Numbered from the stretch's first letter, positions 1 through 8,867 are shown. The stretch: DNA of 12,886 bases from an uncultured Mucispirillum sp. (GCA_937890655.1 CALADT010000121.1:1-12886); one strand, 5' to 3'. A program made the numbers and translations. The notes: generated from the letters alone by a model not told the origin.

Positions 1-478
1 TAGATAAAGATATAAGTATTACCAAAAATAATAGAGCTGTTCCTAATTTAAAATCGCCTTTACCAAAAACTGCTAAAAATATAATAAACGCTAAACCAAT
101 TGCTGAACCTATAATTGATTTTGGACTTCCTTCTCTTAAAGGTCTATATGCAACTCTTTCCACAAATAAACCTAATAAACCACAAAATATAATAGCTGTA
201 ATAATAGCAATAAATAACCTATATTCCATAACAAAGGATTTCATACTACTAACAGAAGCACTATCTAAACTAAAAACTGATGCTAAAAATGAACCTATAA
301 ATATATCTGCAATTAATGAAATAGCAAAAAAACCTGCAAATGCACCAATCATAAAAATATCGCCATGAGCGAAATTAATTAACTTAATAATGCCATAAAC
401 CATTGTATAGCCTAAAGCAATAAGTGCGTATATTCCACCAACAGTTAAACCATTTAATAGCTGTTCAACTATTTCCAC
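1..478 (-). CDS. livH: Branched-chain amino-acid ABC transporter permease, LivH family (partial, cut by the window edge)
   Basis: This is the first 159 codons of an inner-membrane permease; the C-terminal half lies outside the window, so there is no stop codon. With LivM and the ATPases LivG/LivF, the family imports leucine, isoleucine, valine or related ligands delivered by a periplasmic binding protein. The start is GTG at 478-476, chosen because AGGAG (486-490) sits 7 nt upstream and the frame then opens with the family's N-terminus. Hallmarks seen are NGLTVGGIYALIALGYTMVYGI (residues 9-30, read in two blocks), INFAHGDIFMIGAF (34-47) and VERVAYRPLR (106-115). Hydrophobic segments lie near residues 10-30, 40-65, 86-105 and 122-137. 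The stretch after residue 115 is less typical than the usual SPRLAPLISAIG region, but the frame is clean. The substrate cannot be deduced from a permease alone. Confidence 0.88.
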   Translation of the reverse strand, partial: MEIVEQLLNGLTVGGIYALIALGYTMVYGIIKLINFAHGDIFMIGAFAGFFAISLIADIFIGSFLASVFSLDSASVSSMKSFVMEYRLFIAIITAIIFCGLLGLFVERVAYRPLREGSPKSIIGSAIGLAFIIFLAVFGKGDFKLGTALLFLVILISLS

Positions 479-485
479 AATTATT

Positions 486-490
486 CTCCT
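486..490 (-). promoter_or_regulatory. Ribosome-binding site fixing the GTG start of livH
   Basis: AGGAG on the minus strand, 7 nt before GTG (478-476). It decides in favour of the GTG start, since no ATG lies in frame nearby at the N-terminus. Confidence 0.75.
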
Positions 491-518
491 TATATCTTTT
501 TTTATTTCATAAGCAACT

Positions 519-527
519 ATTTTAGCA
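519..527 (-). promoter_or_regulatory. Putative extended -10 promoter of livH
   Basis: On the minus strand the sequence reads TGCTAAAAT: an extended -10 TGn followed by TAAAAT. It lies about 40 nt before the GTG start, so transcription would begin near 512 and leave a short leader containing the ribosome-binding site. No good -35 box is visible, which extended -10 promoters tolerate. In AT-rich DNA such matches also arise by chance. Confidence 0.4.
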
Positions 528-578
528 CAAATTTATTTAAAAATATAGTGTTTTTTTATATATTTTAAATAAATAATT

Positions 579-621
579 AAAAAAAGAGAAAATAAACCAA
601 TACAACACAATTTATTTTCCC
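579..621 (-). terminator. Rho-independent terminator of purL
   Basis: On the minus strand GGGAAAATAAA (621-611) pairs with TTTATTTTCTC (596-586). The stem is 11 bp with one G-U wobble and a 14-nt loop, followed directly by T7 (585-579). It begins 44 nt after the purL stop codon and separates purL from the livH promoter. Confidence 0.82.
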
Positions 622-664
622 TAAATTTATTTTAATATTCAAAAATAAGTAATTTAGTTTTTAT

Positions 665-3600
665 TTATTTTTCACCAGTAAAATATTTTACTCCTGATTC
701 AAATATTCTTTGGTTCATATTACCATACTGGTTATTTATATGGACGCCATTACCAATACGTTCACTGTGCCCCATTTTACCTAATGCCCTACCACAAGGA
801 GAACATATTCCTTCAATAGCCATAGTAGAACCATTTGGATTATATGGAGATTCCATAGTAATATTACCGTCTAAATCTGTATACTGAAAAAGCACTTGTC
901 CATTTTCAAATAATTTATCTATTAACTCCATAGGTGCTGTAAACCTACCCTCTCCATGAGATACAGGAACAATATCTATTTCCCCAATATTTCTTAAATT
1001 CATCCATGGAGAATTAAGAGATGTAACCCTTGTATGAACCATTTGAGAAACGTGTCTACCTATTTTATTAAAAGATAATGTAGCATCATTTTCAGTTAAA
1101 TCACATATATGACCATAAGTTAAAATACCTGTTTTAATAAGTGCTTGAAAACCGTTACATATACCTATAATTAAACCATCACGTTTATTAATTAAATCAT
1201 CAACTGCCTGTCTTACTTTGCTATTTTTTAAAACAGAAACATAAAATTTACCAGAACCCTCAGGTTCATCCCCTGCACTAAAACCTCCCGGCAACATTAA
1301 TATTTGTGATTTATTAATAATATCTGCAAATTCATTACATGACTGCATAGCATCTTCTGTTGTCATATTTCTAAAGATAAATGGTGTCACTTCTTTACTA
1401 CCAGACATTTCAAAAATACGTTTTGTATCATACTCACAGTTAGTTCCAGGTAGAGATAATACAGCAACAGATGGCTGAACTTTTACATTAGCACATAATT
1501 GACTAGGTTTACCATGATAATCTCTAGCAGAAATAATTTCATTTTCTGCATCTATTTTGCTTGGGAAAATGTGTTCTAGTGGAGACTGCCATAATGAAAG
1601 CATTTCTTTTAATTCTATTTTTTCATTATTGTATGATACAACGCCACTATTATTTAAAACAGCTATTTTTTCCACATTATTAACACCATCTAACTCATAA
1701 CCTTTTTTAGCTTGAATTATAAATGAACCATAATAAGGGAAACTTAAATCATTTAAGCTAATATTTTGGATATCAAAACCAACCATATTACCAAAAGCCA
1801 TTTTTGAAAGACCTTCTATAACACCACCATTAGTTACAGTATAAACAGCTTTTATTACTTTATCGTTATTTAATTTTTCTAAAGTTGCTAAATTTTCTTT
1901 AAATGATTGAATATCTATTAAATCGTCATTACTAATATTTGTTTTTAATAAATATATATTACCACCATCTTTATCTAAATGGTTAGTGATAACTTTAGAT
2001 AAGTCAGACTGAGCAACAGCAAAAGAAATTAATGTAGGTGGCACATTGATTTCTCTACCTGTATCGCTATCTTTATATGTGCCAGACATACTATCTTTTC
2101 CACCAATAGCTGCAAGACCTAAATCATATTGAGCCTTTAAAGCACCTAAAAGTGCTGCTGTTACTTTACCCCACCTAACTTTATCATGAGACAACCTTTC
2201 AAAATATTCTTGGAATGATAAACGAATATCAGAAAGACTACCACCAGATGCTGTAATTTTTGCAACAGATTCTATTACTGCAAAATATGCTCCATGAAAA
2301 GGGCTCCACTCCATAATAAAAGGATTATAACCTGATGACATTATGGAAACAGTAGTTGTATCACCATTTAAAACAGGTATTTTAGCTATCATACTTTGAG
2401 CAGGAGTGTTACTTGTTATACCACCAAAAGGAGTAATAACACTTGAAGAACCAATAGTGGAATCAAACATCTCCACTAAACCTTTTTGAGAACATACATT
2501 TAAATCAGTTAAAGTATTTTTTACAAGTTCATTAAAAGTATCGTAATTTTTTCTTGAAATATAGTCTGTTTTTTTAGGGGATATAATATAGGCATTTTCA
2601 TACCTTGCAGCACCTGCACTATCTAAAAATGACCTTGATATATCCACAATTAAGTTACCATTATGGTACATTTGTAATCTATTTGTATCAGTTACTTTTG
2701 CAACTAATGTAGCTTCTAAATTTTCTTTCCTACATTCTTTAATAAAGTTATCTAAATCATTACTTCCAATAACCACAGCCATACGTTCTTGAGATTCTGA
2801 AAGTGCTATTTCTGTGCCTGTAAGGCCTTCGTATTTTTTAGGAACAAGGTTTAAGTCAATATCTAACCCATCTGCAAGCTCTCCAATAGCAACACTTATT
2901 CCACCTGCACCAAAATCGTTACATTTTTTAATCATTTTAGAAACTTTTTCATTTCTAAAAAGACGCTGTATTTTATGTTCTTCTGGGGCATTACCTTTTT
3001 GGACTTCAGCACCACAAATTTCAATAGATGAACCATCATGCTCTTTTGAAGAACCTGTGGCACCACCTACACCATCTCTACCCGTTCTACCACCTAATAA
3101 AATTATTAAATCACCTGATTGTGGCCCTTCACGTCTTACTGCTCTTTTAGGGCATGCACCAATCACGGCACCTGTTTCCATTCTTTTAGCAGTAAACCCA
3201 TTATGGTAAAACTCTTGCACATAACCAGTTGTAAGGCCTATTTGGTTACCATAGGAAGAAAACCCTTTTGCAGCATCTTGTACAATTTTACGTTGAGATA
3301 ATTTTTTACCTTTTAAATAATCAGATAAAGGCACCCTAGGGTCAGCACCACCTGTTATACGCATAGATTGGTAAACATATGCTCTACCTGAAAGTGGGTC
3401 GCGTATTGCTCCACCTACACATGTGGCAGCACCACCAAAAGGTTCTATTTCTGTTGGGTGGTTATGGGTTTCATTTTTAAATTGTAAAAGCCATGGTTCA
3501 TTTTTTCCATTTACATTTACATCTATTTCAATAGAACAAGCATTATTTTCTTCACTTTCTTCAAGATTATTTAAAAGCCCTTTTCTTTTTGCATCACGAG

Positions 3601-4444
3601 CACCAATAATTGCCATATCCATCAAACATACAGGTTTTGTAGTAGCTTTATCACCATAGATTTCACTACGAAGATTTTCATATAACATTAATGTATCGTT
3701 AAATAGAGTGTTATATTTACCGTCTTCAATATCTATATCATTTAAAATAGTATTAAATGTAGTATGTCTGCAATGGTCAGACCAATATGTATCAAGTAAT
3801 TTTAATTCTGTTTCTGTTGGGTTACGTTTTTCTTCATTTTTAAAATATTCTTGAGAATATTTTATATCATCAATATTCATAGCAAGACCCATACTAGATA
3901 TAAGGTCATTAAGCTGGTTTTCATCCATATCTGTAAAATTATCAATATCTTTTACATTTTCTGGCTCTACTATATTTAAAGCTAATGAAGTAGGTATTGA
4001 TTCTAAAGCAATTCTTTGGTCTACACTGTTTAATATACTATCTTTTACTTTTTCAACGTATTCATCACTTATTGTACCAAATAAAACATAAGTTTTAGCA
4101 CAACGGACAATAACATTTTCTGCTTCTGTATTAACTTTTATACACTGTTCTGCACTATCTGCCCTTTGGTCATACTGCCCTGGTAAATATTCAATAGAAA
4201 AATATTTATTATCTTTATATGGGTGGTTATCATAATAAATATCATCAACCATAGGTTCAGCAAAAACAGTATGAATAGTTTTTTCTAACTGGCTGTCTGT
4301 TAAACCTTCTATATCGTATCTATTAAGAATAATAATATCTGATATATTATTAAGTGATTCATCCTGCACTAATGTGTTAAGAAGTTTTGTTGCTTCTACT
4401 GCATGTTCTTTTCTTTTAGTAACATATATACGTTTAACAGCCAT
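665..4444 (-). CDS. purL: Phosphoribosylformylglycinamidine synthase, single-chain form (FGAM synthase, FGAR amidotransferase)
   Basis: Cytoplasmic enzyme of de novo purine synthesis: FGAR + glutamine + ATP gives FGAM, the fourth step. The 1259 residues hold all three parts. A PurS-like N-terminal domain covers about 1-155. A linker carries ELKLLDTYWSDHCRHTTF (213-230). The two halves of the AIR-synthase-like core include FKNETHNHPTEIEPFGGA (322-339), GGRTGRDGVGGATGSS (451-466) and GGKDSMSGTY (781-790). A C-terminal class I glutaminase (about 990-1259) shows Cys1096 in GICNGFQ and the GHSER pair His1226/Glu1228, which matches the catalytic HPER of the E. coli enzyme. Sequence flavour and length resemble the clostridial/streptococcal single-chain clade more than the 1295-residue E. 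coli type. ATG at 4444 follows AGGAG with 8 nt spacing. The gene stands alone, with its own promoter and terminator. Confidence 0.97.
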   Translation of the reverse strand: MAVKRIYVTKRKEHAVEATKLLNTLVQDESLNNISDIIILNRYDIEGLTDSQLEKTIHTVFAEPMVDDIYYDNHPYKDNKYFSIEYLPGQYDQRADSAEQCIKVNTEAENVIVRCAKTYVLFGTISDEYVEKVKDSILNSVDQRIALESIPTSLALNIVEPENVKDIDNFTDMDENQLNDLISSMGLAMNIDDIKYSQEYFKNEEKRNPTETELKLLDTYWSDHCRHTTFNTILNDIDIEDGKYNTLFNDTLMLYENLRSEIYGDKATTKPVCLMDMAIIGARDAKRKGLLNNLEESEENNACSIEIDVNVNGKNEPWLLQFKNETHNHPTEIEPFGGAATCVGGAIRDPLSGRAYVYQSMRITGGADPRVPLSDYLKGKKLSQRKIVQDAAKGFSSYGNQIGLTTGYVQEFYHNGFTAKRMETGAVIGACPKRAVRREGPQSGDLIILLGGRTGRDGVGGATGSSKEHDGSSIEICGAEVQKGNAPEEHKIQRLFRNEKVSKMIKKCNDFGAGGISVAIGELADGLDIDLNLVPKKYEGLTGTEIALSESQERMAVVIGSNDLDNFIKECRKENLEATLVAKVTDTNRLQMYHNGNLIVDISRSFLDSAGAARYENAYIISPKKTDYISRKNYDTFNELVKNTLTDLNVCSQKGLVEMFDSTIGSSSVITPFGGITSNTPAQSMIAKIPVLNGDTTTVSIMSSGYNPFIMEWSPFHGAYFAVIESVAKITASGGSLSDIRLSFQEYFERLSHDKVRWGKVTAALLGALKAQYDLGLAAIGGKDSMSGTYKDSDTGREINVPPTLISFAVAQSDLSKVITNHLDKDGGNIYLLKTNISNDDLIDIQSFKENLATLEKLNNDKVIKAVYTVTNGGVIEGLSKMAFGNMVGFDIQNISLNDLSFPYYGSFIIQAKKGYELDGVNNVEKIAVLNNSGVVSYNNEKIELKEMLSLWQSPLEHIFPSKIDAENEIISARDYHGKPSQLCANVKVQPSVAVLSLPGTNCEYDTKRIFEMSGSKEVTPFIFRNMTTEDAMQSCNEFADIINKSQILMLPGGFSAGDEPEGSGKFYVSVLKNSKVRQAVDDLINKRDGLIIGICNGFQALIKTGILTYGHICDLTENDATLSFNKIGRHVSQMVHTRVTSLNSPWMNLRNIGEIDIVPVSHGEGRFTAPMELIDKLFENGQVLFQYTDLDGNITMESPYNPNGSTMAIEGICSPCGRALGKMGHSERIGNGVHINNQYGNMNQRIFESGVKYFTGEK

Positions 4445-4458
4445 ATATCATACTCCTG

Positions 4459-4472
4459 TAAAAATATTTTTA
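4459..4472. repeat. 14-bp perfect palindrome in the purL leader
   Basis: TAAAAATATTTTTA reads the same on both strands. It lies between the purL promoter and its ribosome-binding site, so it would sit in the 5' leader. It could be a weak operator or leader hairpin, but A/T-only palindromes are common in DNA this AT-rich. Confidence 0.3.
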
Positions 4473-4491
4473 TAACTTTATAAAAAAGCCA

Positions 4492-4519
4492 ATTATACTT
4501 ATTTTTTATTTTTTTTCAA
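4492..4519 (-). promoter_or_regulatory. Sigma-70-type promoter of purL
   Basis: The minus strand reads TTGAAA (4519-4514), a 16-nt spacer, then a perfect TATAAT (4497-4492). The start site would be near 4486, giving a leader of about 40 nt with AGGAG before the ATG. The leader is too short for a purine riboswitch, and I see no clear PurR-type operator. Confidence 0.65.
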
Positions 4520-4546
4520 ATAGAATTTAAGAAAACTATAAGAATT

Positions 4547-5482
4547 TTATATTTTTGGTTTTTGAACTTTAAAAAATATTGTAATTTGAGCAAAATCTTC
4601 CCTGTCATCAATAATAGCATCAAATTTCATATTGCTTATATAATCATATGCAAGTTTTTCTATTTCTGTGCTACTTCTTGATATAAAAGTAATATTATAA
4701 GTATTACCTTGTTTATCAATATTAAACTTTAATGTAACAGAAGTATCATTTGTTAAAGCAAATTCAGGCTCTGGTGGTAAGTAAGAGATTTTCCTATTAC
4801 CATCAGGAGCAATATCAAGATTATAAAGGTTAGTATTGTTTTCTTTTATTTTATTATCTTTAATATTATTATCTGTTGCTCGCTTTACTTCTGTTGCCAC
4901 ATCACTACTATGACTATTATTATCGTTTTTGTGTGGTGCTGTATTTTGTAGTGCAGCAAGCTCTTTTGATACATCAAAATTTTTCTGATTTTCTGCCATT
5001 TCTTTAGCTTGTTCAAGTTTAGGAATATCTGGCATTTTAATTTCCGGAATATCAATATTTTCTGTTAATGGCACATTAATATCAGGCATAACAAGTGGGT
5101 CATCTGCCCCTTTTGGCCTAAAAGGTTTTTCTTCCACTTTATCTAATTTTGCTTGTGTTTCATCTGTTTTTTTTGTTTCTTTATTTTGTTCTATCTTTTT
5201 ATTATTATCTTTTTGAACTATATCTTTTTTATTATCTTCTTTAATAACCTGTTTTGTATTATCTTCTTTTTTAGTAACTTCTTTCTTTTTTATTTCTTCT
5301 TGTTTTTTAGTTACTTTTTTAGGTGCAGGTTGCTCTTTTTTTTGTATTTCTTCTTTTGTTATATCAACAATAGACACAGGTATTACTTCCTGCTTTTTCA
5401 TTTTCTTTTCAGGTAATGGTAAAAGCAAGATACATATATGAACAATAAAAGATATTGCTAAAACAGTTACAAAAAGTCTCAC
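4547..5482 (-). CDS. tonB: TonB-family energy transducer
   Basis: A 311-residue protein anchored in the inner membrane and spanning the periplasm. In this family it passes ExbB/ExbD proton-motive energy to outer-membrane receptors. One N-terminal transmembrane helix (about 3-22) contains Ser11-x3-His15, matching the conserved S-x3-H pair of TonB/TolA anchors. A long Lys/Glu/Asp/Asn-rich linker (about 25-118) follows, then a proline-spaced stretch (about 119-146). The C-terminal domain (about 230-308) has ISYLPPEPEF, a SVTLKFNIDKQGNTYN strand-turn and a final FAQITIFFKV strand, as in TonB C-domains. The start is GTG (5482-5480): an in-frame TAA lies two codons upstream and no in-frame ATG precedes the membrane helix. 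The nearest ribosome-binding-like AAGGA overlaps the end of exbD and is rather far (13 nt), so translational coupling to exbD is likely. TolA is the alternative, but no tolB or pal is present here. Confidence 0.85.
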   Translation of the reverse strand: MRLFVTVLAISFIVHICILLLPLPEKKMKKQEVIPVSIVDITKEEIQKKEQPAPKKVTKKQEEIKKKEVTKKEDNTKQVIKEDNKKDIVQKDNNKKIEQNKETKKTDETQAKLDKVEEKPFRPKGADDPLVMPDINVPLTENIDIPEIKMPDIPKLEQAKEMAENQKNFDVSKELAALQNTAPHKNDNNSHSSDVATEVKRATDNNIKDNKIKENNTNLYNLDIAPDGNRKISYLPPEPEFALTNDTSVTLKFNIDKQGNTYNITFISRSSTEIEKLAYDYISNMKFDAIIDDREDFAQITIFFKVQKPKI

Positions 5483-5491
5483 AGTTTAATA

Positions 5492-5890
5492 TTATTCCTT
5501 AGTAGCTATGGCAAATTTAGTGTAATCTACACTTTTAGCTTTATCTATTACAAAAACAACTTTACCGTGCATAGCTTTTTCATCTGCCTCTATAATAATA
5601 GTTGCTTCAGGGTTTACATCTTTTAATACCCTTAATCGCCCTTCCAAATCACTATCTAATACAGCTTCACCCTCTATATATAAAGAGCCTGCACTATCTA
5701 CTGCTATTCGTATATTCTTTTTATTTTCCACAGCTTCACCTTTTGCTTTTGGTAAATCCATTTTTATAGATGACGGAGTAACAAAAGATGTGGTTACTGC
5801 AAAAAATATTAATAATATAAAAACAATATCAATTAATGGTGTAATATTTATAATTATATTTGTATCTCTTTTTGTATCACGAAAACGCAT
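5492..5890 (-). CDS. exbD: Biopolymer transport protein ExbD/TolR
   Basis: A 132-residue inner-membrane subunit of the proton-driven ExbB-ExbD motor. A short basic cytoplasmic N-terminus precedes one transmembrane helix (about 15-35) that begins NITPLIDIVFILLIFF. Asp21 there is the family's conserved protonatable aspartate (Asp25 in E. coli ExbD). The rest (about 45-132) is a periplasmic domain with IEADEKAMHGKVVFVIDKAK, typical of ExbD/TolR. It starts 12 nt after the exbB stop, and the tonB GTG lies 9 nt after its own stop, so the three are one operon. The ribosome-binding site before ATG 5890 is weak (ACGGTTGA), again suggesting coupling. ExbD and TolR cannot be separated by sequence alone; the tonB neighbour favours ExbD. 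Confidence 0.92.
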   Translation of the reverse strand: MRFRDTKRDTNIIINITPLIDIVFILLIFFAVTTSFVTPSSIKMDLPKAKGEAVENKKNIRIAVDSAGSLYIEGEAVLDSDLEGRLRVLKDVNPEATIIIEADEKAMHGKVVFVIDKAKSVDYTKFAIATKE

Positions 5891-5902
5891 AATTCAACCG
5901 TA

Positions 5903-6514
5903 TTATTTTTCATCTTCTTTAAAAAGTAAATTCATTATTTCAGAAGAAGATTTTTCTAAAGCACTGCCAATGGAATCAGCTTTTGCTTTTGCTATAAAAT
6001 AAAATATTTGAGCAGGTATAGCAACCACTAAACCAGCTGCTGTTGTTAAAAGTGCTTCTGCAATACCAGAAGATAAGGCTTCGGCATTACCTGTGCCTTG
6101 TAAAGCTATAACATCAAAAATCTTTATCATACCTAAAACTGTTCCTAAAAGCCCTAATAATGGTGCAATAGCAACTATTGTCTGTAATGAAGGTAAATAT
6201 TTATCTAGTTTTGATGCTTCACTTCTTCCTGATTCTTCTGCCACTTCTAAAAGCCTTGAAAGTGGTAAATCAGTATTAGCAATAATATTTTCTGAAATCC
6301 TTGCTAATGCTGAATTATTTGATTTACATACTGCTAAAGCTTCACTTAAATTTTTCTTTTTTAAAAGACCTGTAACTTGTTCTGTAAACGCTTTTGGGAC
6401 AAACTTTTCTTTACGAAGTGAAATAAGTCTTTCTATAAATACAGCCAAAGATATTACTGAAAGTAATATAATTGGATACATGGTAACACCACCTTTCTGT
6501 ATTAATTCCCACAT
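5903..6514 (-). CDS. exbB: MotA/TolQ/ExbB proton-channel family protein
   Basis: A 203-residue inner-membrane protein forming the pore of the ExbB-ExbD motor. Three hydrophobic segments are seen at about 11-32, 108-133 and 152-177, with the usual cytoplasmic loop between the first two. Motifs are APLLGLLGTVLGMIKIF (117-133) and GIAEALLTTAAGLVVAIPA (150-168); Thr125 and Thr157/158 are the polar pore residues expected from the family. Length is normal for the short ExbB/TolQ type. A strong AGGAGG sits 6 nt before ATG 6514. The gene begins 17 nt after the TPR gene ends and is followed by exbD and tonB. Confidence 0.94.
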   Translation of the reverse strand: MWELIQKGGVTMYPIILLSVISLAVFIERLISLRKEKFVPKAFTEQVTGLLKKKNLSEALAVCKSNNSALARISENIIANTDLPLSRLLEVAEESGRSEASKLDKYLPSLQTIVAIAPLLGLLGTVLGMIKIFDVIALQGTGNAEALSSGIAEALLTTAAGLVVAIPAQIFYFIAKAKADSIGSALEKSSSEIMNLLFKEDEK

Positions 6515-6531
6515 ACTATTCCTCCTAATAA

Positions 6532-8826
6532 CTATTTTCTGCTAATATTTACTTTTTGATTAGCACTTGATTTTTCATTTTTTATATTATATTCTTTTAA
6601 CATTTTATCTATAACAGCTAACTCTTTATTTCTTTTACGTTTTGTATATGATGCTTTTGCACCAACTAAATTTTCTAAAGCATATTTTTCTTGTGGAAAT
6701 AAATAGTAACCTCTCATAAATTCAACAGCAGCATCTTCCACTTTACCATTTTCAAAATTATTTTTACCTATTCGCCAATAAGAAGCAGATCTAACAGCAG
6801 GGGTAGATTTTTTTGAAAGCTCTATTATATAGTCTTTATGTTTATCATAATCTGATTTATTAGATAAATCAATAAACCTTAAAATACCTTTTTCCCATAT
6901 TTTAGGTGTAGTTTGTTTTAATGCCTCAGATGCCCATAAAACATCTTCTGCATTATTGCTCATTAAAGCAACCCTACTATATGCCGGTTTTGAAAACCTT
7001 TTACTAGAAACTGCCACATTTTTATAAACATTCATCGCTTTATTTTTATCAATATATTCTAAACATTCAGCTTTCATAAATAAAGCATCTTCTGCTTGAG
7101 TGCCACCTTTTGCAATAATTTTATCAGCATCTGATACACAATTATCATATCTTCCTGTAAACCTAAAAAGTTTCGCCCTTGTTTCTAAAACATTTGGATA
7201 ATATTCTGATTGCGGGTAGTTATCCATAAAAAAGTTTACATACCCTATGGAAGTATTTGTAGATTTTACTTCTAAAGCATAGGCTGCAAAATCTGCAATA
7301 AGCATATCTTTTTTCTCAAACTCTGCACTTTTTTCTATGAAATGTAGTTTATCATCTACAAAATCTTTCCCTCTTTTTTCCTTTTTAGCTATCTCAAAAA
7401 GCCCAAAAAGAGATTCATATAAAAAATCACCTGAAACAATTAAATCATTATAATCTTTTTTAGCTTCTTTTGTTCTATTATAAGCTGCTAAAAGTTTTGC
7501 TCTTTCTAACTTAAATTCTGGTGTTAAATTTTTTAACCCTTCCATATATTCAAGCGCTTTTCTACCTTGACCTACTAATATAAGCTGTTGAATACCGTTG
7601 GAGAAAATTCTCAAATCCTGCCTATTTTTCTTCATAATATTTTCAGCATCTAAATTGCGTTTTTCTTTAAAATAACACATCATTAATAAAAATTGAGAAT
7701 CATCTGATGATTTTTTAATTTTTGTAAGCTCGTTTAGTGCAGATTTATATTGTTTTTTATTATAATATATATTTGCCTTAATTAACCTTGACCTATCATC
7801 AGTTCTATTTTTTACATACTCAAAAGCTTTTTCTTCATCGTTTAGTGCCAAATATAAATCACCTTTTAATATATGGCAATATGATGTATTACAATCATCT
7901 ACAAGCATAAGTGCATCATCATATTTTTCTTTTAAGTAATATATTTGGGCTAACATAAATTTTGCTATCATTAATTTATCATAATCTGAACCATTGGAAA
8001 TAAATTTTTTAAAGTTATATTCTGCTCTATTTATATCAACACTTAAACTAGCCATACCTTGATAAAAGGAAGCCGAATTAATTAATGATTTATTAAACCC
8101 TATTAAAGAAAAATAAAGCATAGAGTTCGCATAATCTTTTTTCTCAAAATATTTTATACCTGTATAGTAATATACATAGTCATTATTTGCACGTTCTTTA
8201 AACTGAAAATTCCCTAAAAAATCTGGAGTTATTTTTGCAAACTTATCACCTACTGCATAAAAAAGTAATGATAATTTTTCGTTATCGTTTTGGATTTGTT
8301 TTACTTTTGTAGCTGCTCTTGTAAAATTACCTTCAGCTATATCTATTTTTGCACTTAATAAAAAATATACATCATCTTGTTTTATATCGTTTAAATATTT
8401 TTTACCCATATCAAGTTTATTACTCATAATAAAACTATCTGCAATAATAGGCTGCATATTTTTATCTTTTATGCTTTCTGCAAGTTTTTCTATTTGGTTA
8501 TATCGTTTAAGAAAATAGTAACAAGTAATACGCATATTTACATATTCTGGGTATTGTTTTTCCATTTCAGGATAATTATTTAATGACTGTAAAATATCTT
8601 CATACCTATTTTTTGCATATAAATATTCTATCCATTTTGAAAGGCTGTAATTTGTAAAATCAATATTTTTTGCAACAGCTTCTTCCATAATATTATACTT
8701 TCTTAATTCTGAACTAATTAAAAATAAAGCATCTTGAGCTAAAAGAGAGTATTCATTTTTTTTATCAAGCAACTCTAAAAGCACTTTAATAGATTCCTGC
8801 TGACTGCCTGTATAAAATAAACTCAT
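6532..8826 (-). CDS. Large TPR-repeat protein, main part of a frameshifted gene (N-terminal part at 8868-9257)
   Basis: Tandem helix-turn-helix units of tetratricopeptide type run through the 764 residues from ATG 8826; a clear pair reads KYDDALMLVDD then LKGDLYLALNDEEKAFEYV. No enzymatic motif is seen. The true gene almost certainly starts at 9257. This frame is open back to 8910 and encodes a further helix, VASYERFEKKLRKSDF, before ATG 8826, which has no good ribosome-binding site. The start of the protein, including its signal peptide, is in the neighbouring frame. One added A near 8910-8913 would join both into a protein of about 908 residues, exported to the periplasm. It ends 17 nt before exbB, so a role as periplasmic scaffold or partner of the TonB motor is inferred from position only. 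If the frameshift is real, this part would be unexported or unmade. Confidence 0.75.
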   Translation of the reverse strand: MSLFYTGSQQESIKVLLELLDKKNEYSLLAQDALFLISSELRKYNIMEEAVAKNIDFTNYSLSKWIEYLYAKNRYEDILQSLNNYPEMEKQYPEYVNMRITCYYFLKRYNQIEKLAESIKDKNMQPIIADSFIMSNKLDMGKKYLNDIKQDDVYFLLSAKIDIAEGNFTRAATKVKQIQNDNEKLSLLFYAVGDKFAKITPDFLGNFQFKERANNDYVYYYTGIKYFEKKDYANSMLYFSLIGFNKSLINSASFYQGMASLSVDINRAEYNFKKFISNGSDYDKLMIAKFMLAQIYYLKEKYDDALMLVDDCNTSYCHILKGDLYLALNDEEKAFEYVKNRTDDRSRLIKANIYYNKKQYKSALNELTKIKKSSDDSQFLLMMCYFKEKRNLDAENIMKKNRQDLRIFSNGIQQLILVGQGRKALEYMEGLKNLTPEFKLERAKLLAAYNRTKEAKKDYNDLIVSGDFLYESLFGLFEIAKKEKRGKDFVDDKLHFIEKSAEFEKKDMLIADFAAYALEVKSTNTSIGYVNFFMDNYPQSEYYPNVLETRAKLFRFTGRYDNCVSDADKIIAKGGTQAEDALFMKAECLEYIDKNKAMNVYKNVAVSSKRFSKPAYSRVALMSNNAEDVLWASEALKQTTPKIWEKGILRFIDLSNKSDYDKHKDYIIELSKKSTPAVRSASYWRIGKNNFENGKVEDAAVEFMRGYYLFPQEKYALENLVGAKASYTKRKRNKELAVIDKMLKEYNIKNEKSSANQKVNISRK

Positions 8827-8867
8827 ACCATATACAAACCTTGTTTCATCATCAAAATCACTTTTTC

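Noticed and set aside
2814..3659. Plus-strand open frames opposite purL
   Set aside because: They lie wholly inside a well-supported PurL on the other strand and their products show no family motifs; they are shadow frames.
4445..4498. Purine riboswitch in front of purL
   Set aside because: The leader from the predicted start is only about 40 nt and lacks the three-way junction elements.
5153..5416. Plus-strand frame rich in Phe, opposite the tonB linker
   Set aside because: It is the complement of the Lys-codon-rich linker (AAA/AAG read as TTT/CTT), not a membrane protein gene.
6093..6545. Plus-strand frame opposite exbB
   Set aside because: ExbB is unmistakable on the minus strand and this frame has no ribosome-binding site or recognisable domain.
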